From positions 496,001-560,000 of the forward strand of contig NZ_RYEV01000006.1 of assembly GCF_004138485.1 (NCBI RefSeq): 64,000 bases of DNA, in the 5' to 3' direction. This document shows positions 25,385 to 32,952 of this stretch, one piece after another. The position numbers were made by a program, and so were the translations under genes. The stretch comes from Peristeroidobacter soli. GTDB lineage: Bacteria > Pseudomonadota > Gammaproteobacteria > Steroidobacterales > Steroidobacteraceae. Within the stretch, counting starts at the first letter, position 1, and each line of letters opens with the position of its first letter. A model generated the notes under the pieces. The model saw only the letters and a list, made by a program, of their open reading frames with translations, ran no database searches and was not told the origin of the DNA.

Positions 25385-25935
25385 ATGCGCATTTCGTTGG
25401 CGTTGCTGGCGGCTGTTCCAGGATGGGTGAACCTGGCCACGGCCGCTGAAACCGATGGCGGGTTTCAGTTGGAAGAGGTGGTGGTCACGGCGACCAAGCA
25501 CCCGGAGCCGTTGCTCAATGTCCCGATCGTCGTCACCGCGATCACTGCGCAGGACATTCAGTCCAAGGGCATCACGCAGTACGCCGACATTCTCGGCAGC
25601 GTACCCGGCGTCTACTACGAGGACGCGGGCCCGGGCGACACCACCATCCGTATTCGCGGCATCTCTCCCGGTGGCGGTGGCACACCGCCGACCGTCGCCA
25701 CCTATTTCGGTGAAGTTCCAATGAGCGCGCAGGGTGGCGGCAATCTGGGTCAGCACGCGACGCCACGGTTCGTCGACATCGACCGAGTGGAAGTGCTGCG
25801 TGGACCGCAAGGCACGGTGTTTGGCGCCAACGCGCTGGCCGGCGCGGTTCGTGTGAGCCGCTGCCGTTCGGCGGCGACTATGTTTTGATCCGTCCGCGTG
25901 AGATCGGTATCGAGGTGCGGTACCGCTACGAGTAG
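25385..25935 (+). pseudogene. TBDR relic with an out-of-frame internal deletion
   Basis: From ATG at 25385 (GGGGAGG upstream) it reads as a normal TBDR N-terminus: signal peptide, EEVVVTATKHPEPLLNVPI, plug domain, VEVLRGPQGTVFGANALAGAVR. It then changes to an unrelated tail and stops at 25888. A second frame from about 25855 to the stop at 25935 reads EPLPFGGDYVLIRPREIGIE...YRYE, a typical last beta-strand of a TBDR. Thus most of the barrel (several hundred codons) has been lost and the join at about 25840-25856 shifts the frame. It directly follows the envelope block. Confidence 0.75.
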
Positions 25936-25986
25936 CTGCGTCGATCGGCGCCCGCCACTCCTGAAATATTCCTCCCCGTTCGTTGT

Positions 25987-26018
25987 CCAGATAACGCAAA
26001 AATCATTGCGTTATCTGG
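25987..26018 (+). terminator. Perfect 13-bp hairpin downstream of the TBDR relic
   Basis: CCAGATAACGCAA (25987-25999) pairs perfectly with TTGCGTTATCTGG (26006-26018) around a 6-nt loop, followed by CTTTTCC. It is probably the surviving terminator of the deleted TBDR gene. The rest of 25936-26207 holds the hairpin at 26142 and no gene. Confidence 0.6.
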
Positions 26019-26141
26019 CTTTTCCGCGAGCAAATCGCGGCCGTATGCTCCCGGCATGTCGTGATGTCTCCATGCACAGGAAACATCCACGCCGATCAGA
26101 AGAGCGACGAATACAACGGGGAAGGATCAACGACGCAGACT

Positions 26142-26168
26142 CCCATCGTCTCGCAGCGATGGGTTTTT
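26142..26168 (+). terminator. Terminator-like hairpin in the leader of the Oar-like TBDR
   Basis: CCCATCG (26142-26148), an 8-nt loop and CGATGGG (26157-26163) are followed at once by TTTTT (26164-26168). This is a textbook intrinsic terminator shape only 39 bp before the TBDR start codon. With no gene ending nearby, it could attenuate TBDR transcription or end a small leader RNA. Confidence 0.5.
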
Positions 26169-26207
26169 CGCGTGGCAATTCAAAAGAACATTGCCCAGGA
26201 GAAATTC

Positions 26208-29200
26208 ATGTTGATGAGAAACACACTCGCGCTGGCCGTGCGGCAGGCGCTCACAGTCAATGCATCGGCGGGCCGCCGCAACGCCAGTCGTCTGGCCGGC
26301 GCGCTTGCCACCACGCTGATTGCCACTACGCCAGCTGCGTTCGCTCAGAGTACCAGCGGCAGCGTGTTTGGGCAGGCGACATCGGGAGATGTCGTCGTGG
26401 TGGAAGGCGATGGGACGGGGTTCCGGCGTGAAATTACCGTGGGCAACGATGGTTCGTATCGCGTGCCCGCGCTGTCGCCGGGAAAATATAAAGTGACATT
26501 GCGCCATGCCGATGGCACGACCTTGGTTCGCGAGGGCGTGCTGGTCAGCGCCGGCGGTGGTACCGCGGTGAGTTTCGTTGCAATGGCGAGCAACGTCGTC
26601 GAGTTGGAAAACGTCGTCGTCACCGGCGCGCGCGTCACTCCGATCGACGTTTCGTCGGCGGAATCGGTGACCGTCCTGTCTGCGGAGCAGCTGGCGAAAA
26701 TACCCGTAGCTCGCGATTTGACGTCGGCCGCGCTACTGGCGCCAGGCGCCGTGCGCGGCGACACTGCGTTCTCGGATGGCAAACTGCCGTCGTTCGGTGG
26801 CTCGTCGGTCTCCGAGAATCAGTATTACGTGAACGGCTTCAATGTGACGAACTCGTTCCGCGGTCTGAATTTTTCCAAGATTCCGTTCGAAGCGATCGCC
26901 GAGCAGCAGGTGAAGACGGGCGGCTATGGCGCGGAGTTCGGCCGCTCGCTGGGCGGCGTCGTGAGCCAGACGACCAAGCGCGGCACCAACGAGTTCCAGT
27001 CGGGTTCCAGCATCTACTGGTCGCCGGCGGCGATGCGCAGCAAGACCCGGAATGCCAGGTACTCGAATCGTCTCGAGCCCAGCAGCTTCGGCACGGTGCG
27101 TTCCATCAACTCGGAGGAGGAGACTTCCGAGTGGACGGCCAATGTCTGGGCGAGTGGCGCGCTCGTCAAGGACAAGCTGTTCGCCTATGCATTGATCGGA
27201 TACGCCGAGCATGAAGAGGACCGTTGGGGTAACGTCACTCAGGCCAACAATACCAACGACAAGACCGAGACGCCCAGCTGGCTGGTGAAACTCGACTGGC
27301 ACATCAACGACTCCAACTCGTTCGAGCTGACCGGTTTCTCGGACTCGGAAGAGACCACCAGCAGGGCGTATCTGAACACGCTCGGTGCGGCCGACCGGCT
27401 CGGCCTGGTCGGCACTCAATACGAAGAGAGCGGCGGCACCAATTTCGTCGCCAAGTACACCAGCTACATCACCGACGATCTGAACGTGTCCGCTTTGTAT
27501 GGTCGCGGCGAATATTCGCGAGGCTTGCACTTGATGACGGCGGATGGCCGCCGTGTTGCCTATAGCGGCAATCTCAACACGCCTGCCACCGGCTGTCCGG
27601 TGATCGTCGATGCGCGGCCGGCGTCGCGTCGCGAGATCACCGGCACTTATGCGAGTACGTGCAACATCACAGCCACGTTCGACAACCTGGGCAACATCGA
27701 GCGCCAGGACGCCGAGGATCAACGCGACCAGTTCCGCATCGATGCGGAGTGGCAGCTCGGCGCACACCTGGTGCGCTTCGGCTACGATCTCGATGATTTC
27801 GAGTCCGTGGCGGGTGAATCGATCGAAGGCGGTCGCCAGTGGCGTTACTCGACCACCGCGGCGGGGGTCGACGTGGTGCGCGAGCAGATCGTCAACCAAG
27901 GCTCCACCGTCAAGGTCGAGCAACGCGCGTTCTACGTCGAAGACAACTGGAACATCACCGACAATTTCCTGTTCACCGCCGGCTTGCGCTGGGACAGCTT
28001 CAAGAATCTGAATGGCGCGGGCGAGTCGTATGTCGAAATCGACAACCAGTTCGGTCCGCGCCTTGGCTTCTCCTGGGACGTGCGAGGCGATTCGTCGATG
28101 AAGATCTACGCCAACGCCGGCCGATATGCGTTGCCGCTGACGGCGAGTGTCGCGATTCGCGGCGCGAGCGCTTCATTGTTCACGCGCGAGGACTACAACT
28201 TCACGGGAGTCGATCCCGTGACGGGCGCGCCGACGGGGCTCACGTCGCGAGGGACGTTCCGGTACGTCAACGGCGAATTCGGCGAGGGCAAGAACCCGGC
28301 CACGATCGCATCAAAGAACTTGGAGCCGATGTACCAGGACGAGTTCATCCTCGGCGCGCAGATGAGCATCACCAATCATCAGAATGTCGGTGCCCGTGCG
28401 ATCTATCGCGATCTGAAAGCCGCCATCGACGACAACTGCGACTACACGCCGATCCTGACGAGCGCGGGCTTCACCTTCGATGAGGAAGAGGAAGCCTGGG
28501 TCGATGGCAACGGCCGCCAGGCGGTCCTGCCGAACAGCGGCTTTCCTTACTGTCGCATGTTCAACCCCGGCGAGGACGCGGTCTTCATGACCGACTTCTA
28601 CGACACCGGCACACTCACGGAGACGCGGGTGAACGGAAATCTGCTGTCGTCGAAGGCTCGTCGCAGCTATAAAGCGCTCGAGCTGTTCTGGAACGGCAAT
28701 TGGGATCAGACGTTCGTGCAGGCGTCCTACACACTGGCTTACAGCAAGGGCAACACCGAAGGCGGCGTCAAGTCCGACATCGGTCAGGACGATACCAGCG
28801 TGACTCAGGACTTCGATTACCGCGAGCTCGGCGTGGATTCGTACGGCTATCTGCCGAACGATCGTCGTCACTCGTTGAAGGTGTTCGGCAGCTACGCGAT
28901 CACGGACGAACTGGCGGTGGGCACCAATTTGCTGGTGCAATCCGGGCGGCCGAAGAACTGCCTCGGCGTGTTGTATCCGTATCACGGCGAAGTGCATGGC
29001 TACGGTCCGGCCTTCTTCCGCTGTGGCACCACGGAGGCGGGTGGCGTCGACGGTCCATCGGAGCCGAGGCCGCGCGGCACGGCGGGCCGGTTGCCTTGGA
29101 CCTACACGATCGATCTGAGCTTCGCGTACACGCCGCGCTGGGCCGAGGGGCTGACGGCGAAGATGGATATATTCAATATCCTCAACAAGCAGGAAGCCGT

Positions 29201-29318
29201 GGCGGTTGAAGACCGCGCGGAGGATCCTGCCACTGGCACGCCGGCCAGCACCTATCTCGTGCCCCGGGCATTCCAGTCGCCGCGGGAATTCCAGTTCTCG
29301 CTGGTTTATAACTTCTGA
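26208..29318 (+). CDS. Oar-like TonB-dependent receptor with N-terminal carboxypeptidase-regulatory-like domain
   Basis: 1036 aa from ATG at 26208 (AGGAG six bases upstream; an alternative ATG lies two codons later). A long leader ending PAAFAQS precedes a small beta-sandwich domain (about 48-125, GQATSGDVVVVEGDG...GSYRVPALSPGKYKV) of the CarboxypepD_reg type. Then come plug and barrel (ENVVVTGARVTP, QQVKTGGYGAEFGRSLGGVV), ending LVYNF. This layout matches the Oar/OmpA-related TBDRs rather than the siderophore type. It is followed by a TPR-sulfotransferase. The ligand is unknown. Confidence 0.93.
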   Translation: MLMRNTLALAVRQALTVNASAGRRNASRLAGALATTLIATTPAAFAQSTSGSVFGQATSGDVVVVEGDGTGFRREITVGNDGSYRVPALSPGKYKVTLRHADGTTLVREGVLVSAGGGTAVSFVAMASNVVELENVVVTGARVTPIDVSSAESVTVLSAEQLAKIPVARDLTSAALLAPGAVRGDTAFSDGKLPSFGGSSVSENQYYVNGFNVTNSFRGLNFSKIPFEAIAEQQVKTGGYGAEFGRSLGGVVSQTTKRGTNEFQSGSSIYWSPAAMRSKTRNARYSNRLEPSSFGTVRSINSEEETSEWTANVWASGALVKDKLFAYALIGYAEHEEDRWGNVTQANNTNDKTETPSWLVKLDWHINDSNSFELTGFSDSEETTSRAYLNTLGAADRLGLVGTQYEESGGTNFVAKYTSYITDDLNVSALYGRGEYSRGLHLMTADGRRVAYSGNLNTPATGCPVIVDARPASRREITGTYASTCNITATFDNLGNIERQDAEDQRDQFRIDAEWQLGAHLVRFGYDLDDFESVAGESIEGGRQWRYSTTAAGVDVVREQIVNQGSTVKVEQRAFYVEDNWNITDNFLFTAGLRWDSFKNLNGAGESYVEIDNQFGPRLGFSWDVRGDSSMKIYANAGRYALPLTASVAIRGASASLFTREDYNFTGVDPVTGAPTGLTSRGTFRYVNGEFGEGKNPATIASKNLEPMYQDEFILGAQMSITNHQNVGARAIYRDLKAAIDDNCDYTPILTSAGFTFDEEEEAWVDGNGRQAVLPNSGFPYCRMFNPGEDAVFMTDFYDTGTLTETRVNGNLLSSKARRSYKALELFWNGNWDQTFVQASYTLAYSKGNTEGGVKSDIGQDDTSVTQDFDYRELGVDSYGYLPNDRRHSLKVFGSYAITDELAVGTNLLVQSGRPKNCLGVLYPYHGEVHGYGPAFFRCGTTEAGGVDGPSEPRPRGTAGRLPWTYTIDLSFAYTPRWAEGLTAKMDIFNILNKQEAVAVEDRAEDPATGTPASTYLVPRAFQSPREFQFSLVYNF

Positions 29319-29329
29319 GCGAATCGACA

Positions 29330-30907
29330 GTGACCTCTAGTTACGGCCGCCTTCCGGCGGCCGTATCTCTTCGCGAGAGCTGGGCCAGCGCGGAGGCGCT
29401 GGCTGCCAGAGGGGATTGGGATGGAGCGATCGCTGCGTACGAAGGGATTCTTGCGCGGGTGCCCGGCGAGCCGTACACGCTCGTGCAGCTGTCTTATATG
29501 TATTCGCTGCGAGGGAGTTATCGTCGCGCCGAAGGCTTCGCGCTCGCCGCGGCACGAAGCGGAACAACCGATGAGAGGATTCTGGCGGAGCTGCTACCAC
29601 GCCTGCGCACGTTCAACAGATCGACAGAGATCCTGGGATGCATCCAGCGGGCCGGGCCGCTCACCCGAATGTCCATTCCCTTATTGATCGCCGCCGGAGC
29701 GCAGCTGACCTATTTGAATCTTCCGGAGCTCGCGATCGCCTTTCTCGATGAAGCCTACCGGGCCGACCCGAATTATCCGACGACGCTGCTGGCGCGGACT
29801 CAGATCCTCACCTATCTCGGACGTTTCGACGAGGCCGGGCGGGATGTGGAGCGTGCCATCCACAGGGCACCGGAAATTGCCCAGGGATACTGGCTGCGTT
29901 CTGGATTGCGGCGACAGAGTGTCGAGCGCAATCACGTGGACGCGATCAGGCGAGAGCTGGCACGCCAGGGACGCTCCGCGGACGACATCGCATTGCTATC
30001 GTTCGCACTTCACAAAGAGCTCGATGATCTGCATCGATACGACGAAGCCTGGGCGGCATTGATGCAGGGCTGTCGCGCGAAACGATCGCGGCTGAGCTAC
30101 GACGCTCGCAAACAAAAACAGTTGTTCGACGTATTGTCGACAATCGAACCTGCCAGCACGACTCGCGACCCGACGAATGCGGGTCCAACGCCGATCTTCA
30201 TCGTCGGCATGCATCGTTCCGGCACGACATTGCTGGAGCAGATGCTCGCCGGCCACCCGGAGGTCGCGGCGCTGGGCGAGCTCTACGAATTCACCGGCGC
30301 GATGCGCTACGCGACGGACCACCACTGCAAGGGTGTAATCGATGTGACGCTTGCGGAACGAGCCCGCGACACCGATTTCGGCGTGGCTGGCAGGCGCTAT
30401 CTCGACAGCATCGGCTGGCGGCTCGGTGGCTCGCGCTACTTCACTGACAAGCTGCCTGCCAATTTTCTGAACCTCGGTTTCATCGCCCAGGCGCTGCCTC
30501 GTGCAAAGATCCTGCACATGGTTCGGGATCCGGTGGAAATCTGCTTTTCCAATCTGCGAGAGCTGTTTTCCGATGCGAACCCGTACAGCTATGACCTGAG
30601 TGAACTGGCCGACTACTACAACGGATACGCCGGGCTGATGAAACACTGGCACGCGCTCTTGCCCGGACGAATATTAGATGTGAACTATGCGCGGCTCCTC
30701 ACAGAGCCGGAAGCGCAACTCAAGCGTGTGACGGAATTCTGCGGGCTGTCCTTCGATCCGGCAATGCTGGAGATCGGCTCACGCCGCCGTGGCGTCGTCA
30801 CTGCCAGCGCGGTTCAGGTGCGCGGCGGTGTGGTGAAACGCGATGTGCCCAAGTGGGCGCCGTACCAGCGCTGGCTGGCTCCGATGGTGAGCAGATTGAG
30901 CGCGTGA
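29330..30907 (+). CDS. TPR-containing sulfotransferase
   Basis: 525 aa from a GTG at 29330, 12 bp after the TBDR stop. No good ATG lies before the TPR region, but the exact start is uncertain because a hairpin covers the first codons. Residues about 15-260 form TPR-like helical repeats. The C-terminal about 240 residues are a Sulfotransfer-type domain: the PAPS 5'-phosphate loop FIVGMHRSGTTLLEQML and the 3'-phosphate motif ILHMVRDPVEICFSNL. It would move sulfate from PAPS to a cytoplasmic acceptor. Pairing with a TBDR suggests, but does not prove, a shared substrate or receptor/peptide modification. Confidence 0.88.
   Translation: MTSSYGRLPAAVSLRESWASAEALAARGDWDGAIAAYEGILARVPGEPYTLVQLSYMYSLRGSYRRAEGFALAAARSGTTDERILAELLPRLRTFNRSTEILGCIQRAGPLTRMSIPLLIAAGAQLTYLNLPELAIAFLDEAYRADPNYPTTLLARTQILTYLGRFDEAGRDVERAIHRAPEIAQGYWLRSGLRRQSVERNHVDAIRRELARQGRSADDIALLSFALHKELDDLHRYDEAWAALMQGCRAKRSRLSYDARKQKQLFDVLSTIEPASTTRDPTNAGPTPIFIVGMHRSGTTLLEQMLAGHPEVAALGELYEFTGAMRYATDHHCKGVIDVTLAERARDTDFGVAGRRYLDSIGWRLGGSRYFTDKLPANFLNLGFIAQALPRAKILHMVRDPVEICFSNLRELFSDANPYSYDLSELADYYNGYAGLMKHWHALLPGRILDVNYARLLTEPEAQLKRVTEFCGLSFDPAMLEIGSRRRGVVTASAVQVRGGVVKRDVPKWAPYQRWLAPMVSRLSA
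29343..29364 (+). terminator. Perfect 9-bp GC hairpin at the TBDR/sulfotransferase junction
   Basis: ACGGCCGCC and GGCGGCCGT flank a TTCC loop, 24 bp after the TBDR stop. It lies inside the first codons of the sulfotransferase as called. It may end part of the TBDR transcript, or limit sulfotransferase translation. Confidence 0.4.
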
Positions 30908-31096
30908 CTCGGTCAGTAGCGCTCGACCACGCCGGCTTGCGGGCAGAGCCTCCCAACTACTACTACGCACGAGGCCGGAAAATCCATAATCAGCACGGCG
31001 CCCGCGGCTCTTGAAACGGGCTTGCGATCGGTTCACTCTTGCGCGAACCAACGATTGCTCCACCAGGACGGAGGCGTCGAGGCGAGGAATTCCAGA
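30908..31096. other. 189-bp intergenic region before the sigma factor gene
   Basis: No gene or clear terminator seen. It should contain the promoter of the sigma/FecR operon, but I cannot point to a convincing one. Confidence 0.35.
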
Positions 31097-31699
31097 ATGC
31101 CTGCTCCGTCCGAGCCCAAGTCCGCGCGCGCGCCGATCGCCGATAGCAATGAGCAAGGGGCGTCCGAGATCGAAGCGTCGGAGGCGCCGCTGATCGTCGC
31201 TCAGATGCGACCGGCGCTGGTGAAATTTTTCGAACGTCGGTGCGGCTCGGCCGATGAAGCCGAGGACCTGGCGCAAGACGTGTTGGTAAGGGCGTTTGCC
31301 CACGCCACGTGGAAGTCGCCCGAACAAGCCAAGGGTTATATCTTTCGCGCGGCCGTCAACCGGTGGCGCGATCGCGGCCGGCGGGCGATAACGCGTGGGA
31401 CGACGGTGCAGTGGACCGAGGAGACCATCGGCGCGGCCGGCGCCATGGAATCGATTACCAGTGAGGAAATCGTTCCCGAGCGCGTACTGATAGTTGAGCA
31501 GGAGCTGTTCAATGTCGCTACCGCACTGGCGCAGCTGAGTGAGCGTGCCCGCGATGTGTTCATGCTGGTGCGCCTGGAGGGCATGAAGCAGAGCGCCGTC
31601 GCGCAAATGTTGGGTGTATCCGTGAGCACGGTCGAGAAGGAGCTGGCGAAGGCATTGGTGCATCTGGCTCGATGCGCTCGCCAGCGGGATGGAACATGA
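31097..31699 (+). CDS. ECF-type RNA polymerase sigma factor, FecI-like
   Basis: 200 aa from ATG at 31097, with GGCGAGGAAT upstream. An extension to 31022 has no ribosome-binding sequence. After an acidic N-terminal tail, region 2 reads FFERRCGSADEAEDLAQDVLVRAF and region 4 reads LSERARDVFMLVRLEGMKQSAVAQMLGVSVSTVEKEL. This is the FecI-group pattern. It directs RNA polymerase to the TBDR operon when released by FecR. Its stop overlaps the FecR start (ATGA, 31696-31699). Confidence 0.93.
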   Translation: MPAPSEPKSARAPIADSNEQGASEIEASEAPLIVAQMRPALVKFFERRCGSADEAEDLAQDVLVRAFAHATWKSPEQAKGYIFRAAVNRWRDRGRRAITRGTTVQWTEETIGAAGAMESITSEEIVPERVLIVEQELFNVATALAQLSERARDVFMLVRLEGMKQSAVAQMLGVSVSTVEKELAKALVHLARCARQRDGT

Positions 31700-32820
31700 C
31701 TTTCCAGGATCGATCCGAGTCGCAGTCTTCCGCCGCCGATCGCGAAGAGCGAGCCGCGCTGGCGTTCATTCGACGTCACATCGGGGAGTGGAGCGAGGCG
31801 GACGAAGCGGACCTCGAGAGCCGGTGTTCGGCCGATCCGCTGTATGCCACCGCCTTTGAAGAGGCGGCGCGCGCCTGGACGGACGCCGGCAAGCATGGCG
31901 AGTCCGCCGAGCTGCTGCTGTTTCGCGAGCAGGCACTCGCGCGTGCGCGTCGTTCGAACAGCCGTCGCTGGTCCTCTCCGGTGCGCTCGGCGTGGCGCAG
32001 GAACGACGTGAGAGCGGCGGGCGTGGCCGCGAGTTTGCTGGCCGCGCTCGGCGCAATCTATGTTTGGGCGCCGTTCGGATTCCGGCCAGGCGAATACCGC
32101 ACGCAGGTCGCCGAGCAGCGGGTCATCGAGCTCGAGGACTATTCACGCATCGCGCTCGATGCGGATACGCGCCTGAAGGTGCGATTCTCGCGCGACGCCC
32201 GCATCGTGCAACTCCTGGAAGGGCAGGCGGAATTCTCGGTCGCGCGCGATGCCGGACGGCCCTTCAAGGTGCAAGTGGGGGAGCGGACCATCGTCGCCCT
32301 GGGCACGAAGTTCACCGTCGAGTACATCGATCGTGAATTCAACGTCGCGATGTCCGAGGGGCGCGTCGCCGTCATCTCGGAGCTCAGTGGCGATGTGGCG
32401 GAGGATGCGTCGACGCAGGATTCGATAGCGGCAGCACCGCACGAGCCGTCCTCGGCGAGAGCCAGGACGTCACGTTCGAACAACGCGCCGGCCGGCGTCA
32501 TCGAGCTGAGCGCGGGCGAGGCGCTGCGTGTCGCCGGCAACGGCCCACCGACGCTCATCAAGGCCGACCTGAAGGCGGCGAACGCCTGGCGCGAAGGCAA
32601 GATCATTTTCGACGACGAGCCCCTGGAGCGGGCGATCCGTCAACTCAATCGCTACTCGAACCTGCAGATTCGGATTGTCGATCCGGAGCTCGCCAGCATG
32701 CGAGTCAACGGGGTGTTCGATGCCGGCGACACCGAGGCATTCGTCGAGGCGATCGAGACATCGATTCCGACGGCGGTCGATTACTCGGAGCCGTCGACGA
32801 TCCGCCTGCGAGCTCGCTAG
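31696..32820 (+). CDS. FecR-like anti-sigma/signal-transduction protein
   Basis: 374 aa. The N-terminal cytoplasmic segment (FIRRHIGEWSEADEADLESR) is the FecR_N type that binds the sigma factor. A TM segment (VAASLLAALGAIYVWAPF, about 107-124) is followed by the periplasmic FecR domain (RVIELEDYSRIALDADTRLKV...FSVARDAGRPFKVQVG) and an STN-like C-terminus (ERAIRQLNRYSNLQIRIVD). It relays the ligand-loaded state of the downstream TBDR to the sigma factor. It is 132 bp upstream of that receptor. Confidence 0.92.
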   Translation: MTFQDRSESQSSAADREERAALAFIRRHIGEWSEADEADLESRCSADPLYATAFEEAARAWTDAGKHGESAELLLFREQALARARRSNSRRWSSPVRSAWRRNDVRAAGVAASLLAALGAIYVWAPFGFRPGEYRTQVAEQRVIELEDYSRIALDADTRLKVRFSRDARIVQLLEGQAEFSVARDAGRPFKVQVGERTIVALGTKFTVEYIDREFNVAMSEGRVAVISELSGDVAEDASTQDSIAAAPHEPSSARARTSRSNNAPAGVIELSAGEALRVAGNGPPTLIKADLKAANAWREGKIIFDDEPLERAIRQLNRYSNLQIRIVDPELASMRVNGVFDAGDTEAFVEAIETSIPTAVDYSEPSTIRLRAR

Positions 32821-32952
32821 TCGCCCGTCGACGATTTCTTCCCTCCCGCTCGCGCCACGCGCCACAGAGAATTTTTCCGGATCTTCCCTCGTCGCGCGTA
32901 TTAATTGGCAGCAGCGACACAGATCGCTCGATGAATCTCGAAGGGGGAAGTC

